A DNA stretch of 64,000 nt from Globomyces pollinis-pini (taxonomy: Eukaryota > Chytridiomycota > Chytridiomycetes > Rhizophydiales > Globomycetaceae), in assembly GCA_025399215.1 (NCBI GenBank), contig MU621114.1, positions 6,547 through 70,546 on the forward strand, read 5' to 3'. The position numbers were made by a program, and so were the translations under genes. The notes under the pieces are model-generated. The model searched no databases. It had not been told where the DNA came from and worked only from the letters and a program-made list of their open reading frames with translations. Every line of letters begins with the position of its first letter. Within the stretch, counting starts at the first letter, position 1. Positions 50,308-64,000 of the stretch are shown piece after piece.

Positions 50308-51834
50308 CTATTCTTTATCCGTTTTTAGCCTTTTGTTATTCGCCCTGACATTCTTGAACGTTGGTTTGTTGAGAACAACTCCATCTTCGTCAACAGTAGT
50401 ACAACTCAAAATGAAGCCTCCACCACCAGACGTCATCATCATTGGGTGGGTTCCAGATGAAAATATTGGAACTTGATATTCTCTAATCCAGCTTTCCGTA
50501 AGTTGGGTATTGATGAATTCTTTGGTTTTCTGTACATGGAGTAATGCTAAGAATTATTATAATAGTTAAATCACCATCCATCAACATCTATAATAAGTCA
50601 CATATATGATATTACCTCTTTTCTAGGATCATAAACTACCACAGGAGATGAACTACGCAAATATGGTGCCAACTTTTCAATGACATCTTTCGCTTTAAAC
50701 TTCGATGCTACAATCAATCTTAATACTGATCAATACAAAATCTTTCAATTACCCTTCAAATGATTTAGACTGAAACATTTCATAAACTTTCTCTGCTCTA
50801 GCAGTACCAACTTTTGCACGTTCAATATGAACTGGGTCATCACTGTTCACTAAAATTAAACACATAAATATCATACTGACACATTCAACTGGTTTACCAA
50901 TTGATGACCATTTGCATGGAAAACAAGAGTCATTAACTTTTGATGCCCACATACCAGCTTTCATCATATGCAAGTCTGCATTTGGACCATCGTGTATGAA
51001 AACGAGCTCTCCCACTCCTATTCATTGAGATAAAACATTTTGCTGAATATACCATGGGTGCGTTCCAGCAATGCTGTTCCTATTAATCCGCCAGTATCAT
51101 CCACAACTAAAAGTCTGGAGCCTGATCGCACATTAATCAAAGTCAGCATTTGAGATAGAGTATCAATTCGTAATTCACGAATCTTGTCAATATTTTTCTC
51201 TCTCCAATATTCAACCAAATTTTTAGCAGTTGTTTGTAAGGGTGTAAAGGTTTTTGAAAATCTGTTCATTAATTTTGATGGTATTACTTTTCTACTTTTC
51301 GTTTAATATACTTTGCTTTTGAAAACTCGGTCTTGGAATCAAAATTTTCATTGTTGGACACCAAAGTCTTGATGATAGTCTGTAATTCAAAATTAAATTC
51401 ATGGTAATTACATGATGATCAATTGATCCTTCTAAACTCTTTGATTTCATTTCTTCAATTTCCACACGTGATAACTTTTGAGTTTTCGAATCATCCAACA
51501 TCTCTTGATTAGTCGCTTCTGTTTCTTCCTTTGGATTTATATCTAAATAAGTTAATTGTGGTTGAATAGAAATACTAAAACTATCCAAATAGTTTCCAAT
51601 TGGTAAACGTTTAATACGATCCCGATCATAGATTTCATATTGACAAGAATACAATTGTCCAATCAATTCATCTGACTTGAATTTTCCAAACTAGCCAATA
51701 AAACATTAATCTGGAGATACCTTTCCAAGATCCACCACTGAACCCGAGTTGATGGTCAATATCTTTTGATTCCCAGATGGAAGTTTGATTATAATACTAT
51801 CATTTGCAGAGATAATGTCTTTGGAAACGGTCAT
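50308..51834 (-). CDS. tRNA (adenine-N1)-methyltransferase non-catalytic subunit Trm6 (Gcd10)
   Basis: 421 aa, nine exons: 51834-51721, 51690-51412, 51379-51288, 51261-51053, 51017-50898, 50849-50753, 50718-50616, 50587-50575 and 50546-50308. Motifs: KTEFSKAKYIKRK, NVRSGSRLLVVDDTGGLIGTALLERT, VIEKLAPYLRSSSPVVVYDP, TESWIREYQV, GTHPMMMTSGGGGFILS. Exon 8 is a 13-nt microexon. With Trm61 it makes m1A58 in tRNA. Confidence 0.9.
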
Positions 51835-51930
51835 TGATTTTAATTCTGGTGTTGTCTCAATTGAACTGAATTAAAAAAAAAACAAAAAAAATTCAATGCA
51901 ATTCAACATTGGTCATGTATTCAAAAATAA

Positions 51931-54900
51931 TCAAGAAGAAATAAACAAATTAGAGAGGCCTTCCACGACTTCTTCCACATTACTTACATGCCATCTTGCG
52001 GCAGAACTCTTGCATCCAACTGTACAGGTGATGACTTTCAATTCGGGGTTTCTTGGAAGAGAAGTGGTAGTAACTTCAGTAGGTGCAGATTCTTGATACG
52101 AAGAAACAGAGTTGGTTTCTAATGATTGGTTATCATCTCCCAAAATGAGTGAAACGTCTCCACCACCATTCATATTTCGTTGTTTCTTCAACAATTTACG
52201 AAGATATTCGAACATATACTCATCGGCTCGATCATTTCCAATACATAATATAAGATCGCAGATTTCATTCTTGATTTTTAATTCTGTGAGATCCGTCCTA
52301 ATTTTAACTTCGCCAGGATCGCGGTTTTTGAAGTCGGATATGCTATGTCTTTCACCAATGACACTAGTACGATCGCTGATGATACTGGAACGTTGTTCTG
52401 CCACTACACTATTTCTTTCACTTACAAAACTTGCTCGTTCAGTTAATGTTGGAGTATGGGGAAGTTCAGAATCGGCACTATGGATTGCCGCTTTGTAATA
52501 CTTGGCTTGATGATGCTGTAAAATTCGCCGAATACCAGTAGCCTTTGATACATTTCGTAGGTACACTTCAATACAACGTTTTCTCTGTAAGATATGGATT
52601 GGAAAGTTCTGAAGAGTATTGTTAATATGGTTTTGACATTCGGCCGCTTGCCAATCTCCATACTTCATGTCTGCACTACTGTAATGCCATGCAATTCCAA
52701 TCTCTTTTTCTTCGATAAAAGACCCAGGAGTTCGACTAAAATTAATCTATTAGCTGTATTACTCGGTATAGTATTCAAATACTTCACGCACTTTTCCTCG
52801 CCAAGAAAGGTCTGACCCAGAACTAACCATGGACTCCCATGAGTTTCTATCTGGAAAACGAATAAAGCAGCCACTCTCAGCACTAACTTCGTCAATATTG
52901 AAAAGTGTTACCAAATACCCAAATTTGGAATTGATAGGTGCTTTAGTTCAGCTCGCGGTCTACTGCTCATCAAGTATACCATGTTCTTAGGATCACTACA
53001 AAGAGTCTCCAGTAATTTAGTCATGCGTGTAACTTGTGATGGGATGTACTCTTCTTTACATTCTCCCGTCAACAGGGTCCCGTCGTCGTCCAACAACTAT
53101 TTATTAGTAATCTACTGACAGTTACCAAAAGGCGTTTTTGTGACTTTGAATATTCGTATCGTACATATTCGAATGACAAAAACGGTATACTGGTTGCCAA
53201 AGCACGAGTATTCTCTTCATGTCTATTCCGCAAGTCTTCCAAATAAGTCTCAACAAATTTCTGTGCAGTGTTTTCAGATACATACGAATATAGCATTTTC
53301 CATCTATATTCCTTGTCTTCGGAAGACATTGTTAAAGCTTCATGGATTGCATTGGCCACTTCTGTTGTATCCCATGGATTTACCTATATATATTACGAAA
53401 GATATGCGTACCCTTAATGCAGCACCGAAACTACTATATGTGCCGGCAAACTACAGCGTTTAATAGCAATGTAATTACTTCGCTAATAATGAGAGGACTA
53501 TGTTTTTCGTCCTGACAAACAACGTATTCATGAGAGGTTAAATTCATTCCATCACGAAGCGATGTAATTAGACATGCATCCGCCATCTAAAATTGATTAA
53601 AACAGCATTTAATACCGTTAATAAGGCCAAATAATGATTGAATGAAATATCTTGGTGTAAGTAGACAATTGGAACATATTCAATGGTTCCAAACTTAGAG
53701 TTGATTCTTCCTACAATTCCTGATACTTTTGTTTCGAGTTCGTTTGCCTCTGCGGTAGATAATGAGACTTGAATCAAAACCACTTTTCCATGCATTTCGG
53801 GATGGTCTTCCAAAAACCTTTCAAACGCCAAAAGTTTAGGGGATACACCTTTAACATAATCATTCTTATCTCGCCCAATTACAACAAACTTTCCAGCATA
53901 TTTCTCTTTCAAAAGCTCTACCAAATTTTTTACTTCAGGATGTTTGCTAATCGTTAAAACATCAACTATACCGTTTTCGATTCAAAGTTTCTAAATCAAT
54001 GCCAATAGGATAACTACCAACAGCTACGGTTGAATTATCCATCAAAATAGCCTTTGGTGTAGAATCTAATGATAATAATCGAGAGCAAGTCATAAGGAAA
54101 TGTCGCATGAAGGCGTGAATCTAATAATTAAGTTGAAAAGCATATACTTGGAAACCAACTAAATCTAAAGGTTTAGTAGGTTATCATCTTTACCTGCAGC
54201 CAGTAAGCCATTTAATAACTGTTTTCGAACTACAATGTAATTAACATAGACAAAATCACCTGATAGGCATCGGAATATCTCACTTGAAGGAAAAGGAATA
54301 TGAAGGAAAAAGCCTATTGTAGCCTTGGGTATTAATTTCCGAACCATCTCTGGTACTAGCATGAGGTGATAGTCATTGACCCAAACTAGACTTAATATTG
54401 ATAAGTGCATACTTATATCTCCAGTTTGATAATTTTTAACAATCGAGTTTGCAAATAATTGATTGACTTGAATATAGTACTTCCAAGCATCCTCCTCCTT
54501 TCCAGTTGATTTAGAATAATCCGACAATTGGTAATGAAATGGCTTCCAAAGTACCTGCAATGTCAATAATTTAACCGTACTTGTTTGCAGAACTGATTAT
54601 AATGCCCTTCTACTTCATCCTGTGTGACATAAACAGGGTAACAATTATGATTGAAGGTTAATTTGTTCTCCAGTTGCCGTTTCTGAATATCATCAAGCTC
54701 ATCAGTATTTGAACCTAAAGTTCCAATCCAAAAAGGTTCTGCCATCCGATTTTCCATGGATTTAACTGCGTTGTATAAACCAGGATTGCCAGTATTTGAA
54801 GGAGAGAATTCAGCAGTAAGTAAGTCTGAATTAAAAGACTTTAATGATTTTCTAGCATATTTCAACTCTGACAAAGTCGCCAGTGTGGAAATAAATGAAT

Positions 54901-55039
54901 TTCGTTTTGTAGGAGTTGGAAAGGCAGTGATCTTGGCAGTATCTTTGGTAGCAGAAATAGGCAAAAACATAGCAGCGATCAGCGTACGTTGATTTGGATT
55001 TATTTTGCCAATCTTTGGTTGAAGATTAGCGTCTGACAT
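51931..55039 (-). CDS. Trehalose-6-phosphate synthase/phosphatase-like protein (Tps2 type)
   Basis: Long gene with about 13 short introns (first exon 55039-54581, second 54554-54413). The glucosyltransferase-like part shows VLWKPFHYQL, WVNDYHLMLVPEMVR, GFFLHIPFPSSEIFRCL, SYPIGID, GRDKNDYVKGVSPKLLAFERF and SLRDGMNLTSHEYV. A HAD phosphatase-like part follows: LLDDDGTLLTGE, MSSRPR, ESGCFIRFP. Later GIAWHYSSADMKYGDWQA and CIGNDRADEYMFEYL, where the usual GDD is GND. A Ser/Arg/Glu repeat insert (ERASFVSERNSVVAEQRSS) lies within the HAD part. It may be a phosphatase or a Tsl1-like regulator. Confidence 0.88.
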
Positions 55040-55252
55040 ATTTGGTGTTGATGGAAAAAGTCAAAAGGAATTTGATGCAGTGAACTTTGGATCGTGTGAT
55101 TTTTGCATATAAAATAAACGATGGTAAATACTTGGTGTTATGCATTAAGTCTCATTAATGTTAGTTATTAGAATTTTCTCAGTTAAATTAAGCAATTGCA
55201 CAGTATAAAGAATGTGTGATTGCTACTTAAAACGTGTTACTATGTTACTAAT

Positions 55253-56535
55253 TCATTTTGATACCGTCAAGTGTAAGTTCGAAGTTGATCTGGATAAATC
55301 CGCTACATTATTGAACGAACGCGAATTAGGTACTGCATCTATCTTATCCGACGATCCAAACAAGCTGGAAGATGATGTACTCTTTTCGGCATTTTGTAAT
55401 CTGTTGAATTCTTGAGATGCTGATTTCGCTAAATTTGAGTGCGACAGTTTGTTCACTGCTTTCACCATTCCAATTGCCTTCTTGAAAGTTTTCTTCGCAT
55501 TGAAACCCGATTGGCATTGTGGTAGCAAGTTGATTGCGGCTTCGTTCTTCTTTCTTTGAATTTGAAGCCATGGATGTTGTTTAGCTTGTTTGGCTGTCAA
55601 CCTTTTAGTTGTGTCTAACAATAACAGATTGGAAATGAAATCCTTGGCTAAAAAGTAAATAAAATATTAGTATTCATACCATTTTCTGATACGTCCTTCC
55701 AATATTTGCTGTCGAACTGGAACTTTGCACGTAAAACGTTATCAAGTTCTTTCGCATTGTTTCCATGGGATTCAAATGGCATGTATCCACAGAGAAGAAA
55801 GTAGGCCATAACTCCCACAGCCCACATATCTACCGGCTTCCCATACCCAGTTTTGTTAAGAATCTCTAGATGTTAGATTCTAAAGAATACCGGGAGCCAT
55901 ATATCCTGGTGTACCACAAGTAGTTCTCAATCTTTCTTCATCTCCCTCCTCTAAAAACTTGGACAATCCAAAGTCGGCAATCACAATATCACTTGCTTCT
56001 TCACGATTTTTAAACAACAGATTTTCAGGCTGGTATTAGAAATTGCAAGTTACTTTGATATCACGATGCACAATCTGACGTTGATGTAGGTAATCTAATG
56101 CATCTACTACTAGCCAAACTATTTCTGCTGCATCATGTTCAAAGAAATTTCCTCGATCACAAATTCTATCAAACAATTCACCACCTGTGCATAGATCCAT
56201 CACCAGATACAGATTGTTTGGTGATTCAAAATAGTCATGTAAAGTCACAATATTCTTATGTCCTTTGGATATCTTTTTTAAAATGTTGATTTCATTTATC
56301 ACCAACGATTCTTTGCCTCGCATTAAACTCTTTGAAATCAACTTTATAGCAAAATGTTCCTTGGTAGCAATCTAACGTGTTTCTTTAATCTTTTAAAGCT
56401 TACTTTGATCGCTTCTTTCACTGTTCCATAACTACCTTTACCTAGTGTTTTTCCAGTCTAAAATCAATCAAATACACGAAACCTTATATTCGCACGCTGC
56501 CAATTTCTTTGGCTCTGCTTTCGTTTCTTCTGGCA
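55253..56535 (-). CDS. Calcium/calmodulin-dependent protein kinase, tandem copy A
   Basis: Starts MPEETKAEPKKLAACEYKTG. Kinase motifs: [86 protein letters not shown] and TAKQAKQHPWL. A basic segment after the domain (FNAKKTFKKAIGMVKAVNKL) fits the autoinhibitory and calmodulin-binding helix of CaMKI/Cmk kinases. The tail is Ser-rich. Paralogue of the next gene. Confidence 0.9.
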
Positions 56536-56673
56536 TTTTGCTGTTGTAAAGATAAGCTGTAAGTGACTACTTGGAGTTGCCATCTCCACATAACTGTGTG
56601 GTAAATTGAGCTATACGCCTCAAAAATCACACATAGCGAATACGATTGGAAAATACTTTAAAAAGACTTTATT

Positions 56674-58048
<1,375 letters not shown>

Positions 58049-58462
58049 GGAAAGTAAAACTCCACAAGAATACCAAAAACAATGTTTTACAGATGGAATT
58101 CATTATACTTTTGATTCGGCAAACGTTAAAAAACCACAATGGAAATTGAATATCTTTTAATTTTCTAAAGGTTTTATTAGGTATTAGGAATATGTATATG
58201 ATTAAAGTGCTCACTCTTATTTTCCCCCTATAATACCAAAAAACATCATTATTTATTATAAAACAGTAATTGTAAGGCAAGTTAAATGGTTTTAATGATC
58301 CCTGTTTTGGCTCCAAAATGGAAGAAAGTAAAAGGATGTGTTTTGAGAATAAGGCTTAGAAATGTTCCTTTCAATGATTAATATGAGAGGAATACAATGT
58401 TGAATAACTAAAAATGTTAAATTAACACAGCGCGTTTTTAATTGTTATAAGCTACCTAACCA
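58049..58462. promoter_or_regulatory. Shared promoter region of divergent genes
   Basis: 414 bp of very AT-rich sequence between the CaMK gene (minus) and the zinc-cluster gene (plus). No coding frame or site could be assigned. Confidence 0.45.
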
Positions 58463-60076
58463 ATGAAAATCAATCTAATTCTATTCGAGGTTGGATCTAC
58501 TCAATGTAAATAACTGAATTAATGATTTAGTGCTGTTTGAATCAATCAAGGCCAATCTCAATAACATTGTGAATCAATGGGAGAAAATCACAGACACTTA
58601 CAACAAAAACCGTCCAGTTGGATGGGAGAAGAGAACAGTTAATGCTTTAAAAGACAAGCTAGAATTGATTTTGAATTTAGGTTAGTTGCAAATCATTAAT
58701 CGAATTAGAACCAAATAGTATAGATGAACGTATTTTAAATTGGTTGACGTGTAACAATCTGTCAAGCGATAAATCACCGTAAATACCTATTCTTATTTAA
58801 TGCTAGTTACCATACTGGTCCATTTCAATTATTATCATATGGACAACTGGACCCACTATTAGATTCTGATAATGACTCGGATGCAACTGTTCATCCAGAC
58901 AAACAAAGAAGTGCCAACAATCAACGATTAGATGAATCTGAGCCTTTACCACCAGCTAATATAACCAGACCCAATATACTTCGTTTGAAGTTTAACAAAC
59001 AAAAGATAAATAAGAGAGACTCATGTATGCGCTGTGGATTAATATTTGGTTACAATAAGTTTTGCGACGGGGATAGATCAAAGCCATGCACAAGATGTAC
59101 TGATTTGAACTTGGTTTGTAAACTTAAACCAAGGAAGGGGAGAAAACATAAGCCAATTCGATTTGGGGATTCTTTTAGAATGAAGAGACGAATTGCTCAT
59201 CAATTGGCTGGCCATCGTTTTACAACAGAGTTGCATTATCTAACAAAAGGGAATGGTCGTGTGGTGCACTCTAGCATCTTTACGTACTGTAGACGAATTC
59301 ATAGAAGAAGAAGAACTGGTGCTTTTCGCCATATTTTGAATGACTGGGAATTACTCTGCCCTCAGCAAGGAAACGCGTCCAATAAACCCAAAGGACAATC
59401 TATATCCATGGAAACTGTACCCAAAACAACCATCACTGGCCTCTCTCAATACGACAAAATACTCGAAACTTCATTGAGCACAGACATTGTTCAACTTGAA
59501 AAAGAAATTGATCAACTGCATATTAAAACAAATCAAAATGAAACCAACAATAAAGTAATCGAAGAGAATCGAAACAAAACAATTGCAAGGTTCACCTCCA
59601 GTAACCAGCCTGCTTTCAGCGATTTTGATGAATACATGGAAAACAGATTTGCACTCCCATCTAATGATTTACTTGATTCAATACATTCCTTCGTATCCGA
59701 CAGATTAAGCAATAGGAATTATTCATTTGAAGGTAGATTCGCTCCTGAAACGTTACTAGCATTTGGTACTCTATTAAAATATTGAATCTCTTTAGGAATT
59801 TTGGTTCAAGAATTGATCCAAGATACATTTATCGAATCAGAAGGTGAGTGTAAAATGGCTAACCATAGCAGGACAGTATATATCCGATAAGGATGTGAAA
59901 ACCCATGCCATCAACTTAATAGATTTATTGGGTATTCGAAACTTATGTGAAACTAATCAATAGGTGAGGAAGTACTTGAAAACCCTGCTTGGGTAAACCG
60001 AAATCACTTTCCAGATAATCACGGACTTCTAGAAGAATCAAGATACTTTAGTCTATCACGTTTTAATGATTGTTAG
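58463..60076 (+). CDS. Zn2Cys6-like transcription factor
   Basis: 481 aa, exons 58463-58505, 58531-58680, 58709-58778, 58807-59765, 59796-59843, 59869-59931 and 59964-60076. The cluster reads CMRCGLIFGYNKFC then DGDRSKPCTRCTDLNLVC, spacing C-2-C-9-C-7-C-2-C-6-C; the first loop is longer than the common six. A basic stretch follows (KLKPRKGRKHKP). The N-terminal part is helical and the C-terminus has FAPETLLAFGILVQELIQDTF. Probably a DNA-binding regulator. Confidence 0.75.
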
Positions 60077-60099
60077 AAAGAATATATTGAAATTATAAA

Positions 60100-62690
60100 T
60101 CATATACAGTGAAATTTTGAGGCAATCAATGTGTTGTTGATACAGTCTTGATTTTCTAATACAGCTACATGTGACCAACGTCCTAACGGGTCTTTCCCTA
60201 TTCCTTCTTCTTTACCATCAAAGTAGATGACGTATCTATTGATGACTTTACAATTTCTTTCAAAAGAATTTATCATTTCTTTGTAAACAGTTTTGATATC
60301 TGCATCAAATCCCGAATAATCTTTTGATGTAAAAAGTGGAAACGCAAGAGCTCCTTCAAAATGCACATACAAATCCTGGGGACAGCCAAATAAGTTCACT
60401 GATTGGAAGTAGTTTATATTTTGGTCCTGTGATAAGTGATAGATTAAACATTGTCGTAAGTCGATGTGATCTTTCATGTACAATTGATCAATACAATCAG
60501 ATTTCGAAAATGATTGATAAACGCTTAAAACTACTTGATTAGCATCATTTTAATTTATACATGAACTCATGAGTAAATGTGAATGAAGAAATGAAGAAAA
60601 ATGAGGTGTCGCTATGGTTGTGAAATTTTGGAATAATCTACGGTAAGGAGACATCATATCGTGACGAATAGCCATTCTATCATATTAATAAACTGATTGA
60701 AATTACCTCACAATAAGACCTCCTAAAGAATGTGCAACAAAGGAGATTTTGGATATTCTGACTGAGCAAAATCGAATAAACGTGGCAACTTCAATGGCTA
60801 AGTTATGACCCATAGTAGCAATATGCAATGTCGTATCTTTCTCGTTTGATTCACTGTATAGAATTAACAGATGATTTAAATCCATCCCTAAATTACTTAG
60901 GTTATGAAACAATTGATTTTTATATCTCCGAAAGTCAAAATTGGAACCTGTAATTAAAACTGAACCGGTTAAACTTACCTAGAAATCCATGCACAAATAC
61001 AATTAAATGTTTTCCATCCTGCGAAAATGCATTTCTTAGATCGTTTATCCAATTAAGATTCACCTCACACTTGGGCTCCGAGACACATAACGGTGTAATA
61101 GGATCCGGTTGATAAGATATGCTTGAACCACTGCTATGTGCTTTTAGAACCTTATTGCAGTGTATTTGAATCAGGATTGGTGTTACTGACCAGGGCCATT
61201 TGGTAAAAATGCCATTTACTTCGGATTTGGGAATAAAATGAGAATATCTGTAATTGTCAGCAAATCTCATAGTACTTTTCTGTTAAAACATTCTGGAATG
61301 GACCAAAGTTTTTGTGACAGATTCGTTTAAAAACATGATTGATTTTCATTTCTCGATACTGAAAGCGATTAACATTCTGATTAATAAAAGGTAGATGCAT
61401 AATTGAATGAATCCATAGATTGGAGAGTGCTGTAGTTAAATTATTTAAATATTCCAAAGAGTTTAAACCACCTAAATGAAAAGGAAACTAAAGATTAAAA
61501 AAAAAACTACTATTCACCTCCTCAACGACACTCTCCTCTAAAAATGAAATTAATCTAAACTGAAATTCCGGGTCAATCAAAGCAGTGCTTAAGGGTATAG
61601 AATTGGGCATAATATTCAATGGTTTTTTGAACAAGGTAGATAAGCTTTGTTCAAAATTATCCACTGTGTCCGTTATATTGTATCCACTGGTTTCATTCAT
61701 AAAAAGTTTAGATGCGATAATAAAGATTGCGTTGAGTTGATTTGTTAGTGGAGTTATCAATACATTGAACGGTATTTGACGATTGTTATATGATACTGAC
61801 AGTTCAGATTGAAAAGAATCTACAGAATGCATGCTAGTGGTTGATTGAAGAGTATTTGCTGCTCCGATTAGACTTCTCAGATTTAAGGATGGCATCCTAG
61901 ATACACCACTTCGTTTCCTCTTTTGATATACATGAGTTTGTGATATTGAACTTGACACTATTAGATCACATGAAGATTGGTAAACATCGTCAAATTCAAT
62001 TTGATAGTATTGTTGTTCAATTACTTGACTGCTCAAAACGTTGTTAATCTTAATCACAGCATTTTTCTTTGATAAAGTTTCATTATATATAGATTCAATT
62101 GGTCTAAAGTTAGATAACTATACCGTTACTTTTCATCTGATATAAAGAATAGTTCAATATCTAAATATAACGCATCTTCTTGAAGTGGTAAATCGGTAGT
62201 TAACTTTCGAGTGGGTATCTTTAAACCAAACATAATACTGCTATTGATTGGAATATCATCATCCTCTTGTTGAATATAGATAACGCCAGAAACATATTTT
62301 GTTGGTAGTTCTGTCGTTGGAAGATTATCTTTCGGGGATGGTACATGATTTGCCTTACATCTCCAAGTGCAAATCTTGTGATTTTGCGTACATTGGTTAT
62401 GGTTTATGGTACGTTCCTCTAGTATCGTCATACTTGGAATGCTCGGTTGATCTTCTTTCTTTTGCAGTTCATTTGCGGGAAATGTATTCAGAATAATTCC
62501 ATCTATTCTCCTTGGATTTTGATTGAGTCTTCTGTGCTTTGCATATAAACGACCTGAATATAAATAGTAATTTGAGCATACAACTTAATTGATAGTATCC
62601 TCGTTGGTAAATATCGATATTATGGAAACTACCAAGTTGTATTAGCACTCGTAGTCCTGTTTCAACCCTCAATTCGTACTCATCTATCAT
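60100..62690 (-). CDS. FAM135-like protein with DUF676 lipase-fold domain
   Basis: Several exons joined by 26-31 nt introns. The N-terminal domain (LIQLGSFHNIDIYQRGYYQL) matches FAM135. The C-terminal hydrolase shows LIVFVHGFLG, the nucleophile region FVAHSLGGLIVRMAI, TIATPHF and the likely catalytic His in WSHVAVLENQD. FAM135 proteins are predicted serine hydrolases of unknown substrate. Convergent with the zinc-cluster gene, stops 23 bp apart. Confidence 0.83.
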
Positions 62691-62745
62691 TCACTATTTG
62701 AATTGGAAATTTTCACGTCAAGAACTGAGAGCAAAAAAACATTTA

Positions 62746-63673
62746 TTAACTGTGAAGATGCTTGGAATGAAACAATAAATGGTCATAGACTGTATTTAGT
62801 TAGTAACTGATATGCTGCTTACTAAAAGTTTGGATGAAGAAATACGAATGGTCATATCCTTCTTGAACGCGATATTCAACATTCAGGTGTTGGTTTTTGA
62901 CACCAACAAAGTTTTCAGGAAGAAGTTGTTTTTGCTCAAGGAATGAATCTACTGACCCTTGGTCAATCAGAATGTCTAATGGTGATCCAGAATACTGTTG
63001 AGCCAAATGTGTTGCATCATAAGCTTTCCAGAGTTCTTCATTAGTACCAAGATATCCAGTAAATGCCTTTTTTCCCCATGCACAGTTCACTGGATTGCAT
63101 ATTGGAGCAAATGCAGAAACAGATTGATATTTGCCTGGATTTTTCAATGCAGATATCAAAGCACCATGACCACCCATGGAATGCCCAAAAATGGATGCTT
63201 TTGATGTATCAATGCCAAGCTCTTTCGCTAGAGAAAATAGTTCCTCATTGACATATGAGTACATCTGATACTTTTCGAACTTTGCGATTGTAGCATTCTA
63301 AATGTAAGAATTCACTTGTCCAAACAGTACCACATAGAATCCAGCACCAGATCCGAAGTCCCAAGAGTCATCTTCGCCTTCAATATTCAATCCTCTTGGT
63401 GAAGTATCAGGACAGATCAAAATCAAACCAAACTCCTGGGCATACCTTAATGCACAAGACTTTTGAATGAAATTATCTTCGTTGCATGTCAATCCAGAAA
63501 GGAAAAACAATGGTTTTGAATTTACTTTGGAAGGCATGAATACATTGAATTTCATCTCGCAACCCAGCAAATCAGAGTCATGAGAATATCTATAAAAACT
63601 TAGAGTTCATCAATTACTTTGTTAAAACACCATCAAATACTTTGTTCTTAGAGACTACAGACAAGGATCCCAT
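62746..63673 (-). CDS. S-formylglutathione hydrolase (esterase D)
   Basis: 277 aa, exons 63673-63618, 63589-63331, 63297-62823 and 62789-62746. Motifs: [66 protein letters not shown], nucleophile [29 protein letters not shown], and GYDHSYFF with the catalytic His. It completes glutathione-dependent formaldehyde detoxification. Confidence 0.95.
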
Positions 63674-63938
63674 TGAAGGTGTAAAAGTGGAAAAAGGAAT
63701 TGAAGTAGACACCAGGAACTGAATACATAAAGAATGACGTGCAATTGTAAGATTTGAATCAGTAATCAATGTGAAGTAGATCACCATCATGAACTGGTGA
63801 ATTTCTCCTTGACTATACCTCCCACGTAATAAATCTTAACAAATAAGTGTAATATATAATACAAATTATGAAGGAATTCATACCTCTTCTAATGGGTTAA
63901 TCTACTTGCGTTGTGTCGTTTGAATTTTCTTTTTTATC
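63674..63938. promoter_or_regulatory. Shared promoter region of divergent genes
   Basis: 265 bp between the hydrolase (minus) and striatin (plus) start codons. No specific site recognised. Confidence 0.4.
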
Positions 63939-64000
63939 ATGGAAGGGAATCCAGCAGTGGCCTACAGTTTCCCTGGAGTTTTACACTTCTTACAAGTAGA
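63939..64000 (+). CDS. Striatin (STRIPAK scaffold), first exon only
   Basis: The first 19 codons (MEGNPAVAYSFPGVLHFLQ) end in a GTAGA donor at 63996, after which the window stops. The YSxPGxLHxLQ opening is the characteristic start of striatin, just before its coiled coil. In fungi striatin (PRO11 type) scaffolds the PP2A-STRIPAK complex. Confidence is limited by length. Confidence 0.7.
   Translation, partial: MEGNPAVAYSFPGVLHFLQV

Overview
The window is a gene-dense, AT-rich stretch of nuclear DNA, most likely from an early-diverging fungus (chytrid or Cryptomycota grade). The fungal signs are a Zn2Cys6-like transcription factor, a Tps2-type trehalose protein, STRIPAK striatin and a Bna3-like aminotransferase. 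Several genes are typical of deep fungal lineages or animals but absent from yeasts: an Integrator subunit 6 homologue, a rhodopsin-like receptor, a Tubby protein, a FAM135 lipase-fold protein and YANK-type kinases. About 40 protein genes lie on both strands, usually 20-450 bp apart. Nearly every gene carries introns of only about 23-37 nt (GTA..(T/C)AG). Open frames therefore break often, and gene models had to be joined by splice site, phase and family similarity. No tRNA, rRNA, CRISPR array or intact transposon was seen.

Layout. 1-8000 (plus strand): 3' end of a bacterial-type phosphoenolpyruvate synthase, a protein with two cyclic-nucleotide-binding domains, a 7TM receptor, a small conserved protein, Ras and fibrillarin. 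8100-13541 (minus): seryl-tRNA synthetase, an ARID protein, a kynurenine-type aminotransferase. 13826-19139 (plus): complex I NDUFA13, Integrator subunit 6, GPKOW. 19236-21304 (minus): a YANK/STK32-type AGC kinase. 22177-25661 (plus): Mrm1-like rRNA methyltransferase and a repeat-rich membrane protein. 25662-27700: a repeat island with a 164-bp near-perfect inverted repeat inside a pair of ~180-bp direct repeats. 27765-39687 (minus): eIF3b, then five head-to-tail YANK-like kinase genes with the same intron positions. 39908-49084: YCII protein, PI31, Tubby, an OTU-like protein that has lost its catalytic residues, a Sel1-repeat protein, a secreted Cys-rich protein and some unknowns. 49346-58048 (minus): J-protein, Trm6, a Tps2-like protein and two tandem CaMK genes. 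58463-64000: Zn-cluster factor, FAM135, S-formylglutathione hydrolase and the first exon of striatin.

Functionally the window mixes core machinery (translation: SerRS, eIF3b, Trm6, Mrm1, fibrillarin; splicing and transcription: GPKOW, INTS6; proteasome: PI31; respiration: NDUFA13) with a large signalling share: eight protein kinases, Ras, a GPCR, cyclic-nucleotide-binding domains and striatin. The most distinctive features are the local kinase expansion, the inverted-repeat island, the pseudo-OTU gene, the Sld2-like/Tubby fusion and the minimal introns with two microexons.
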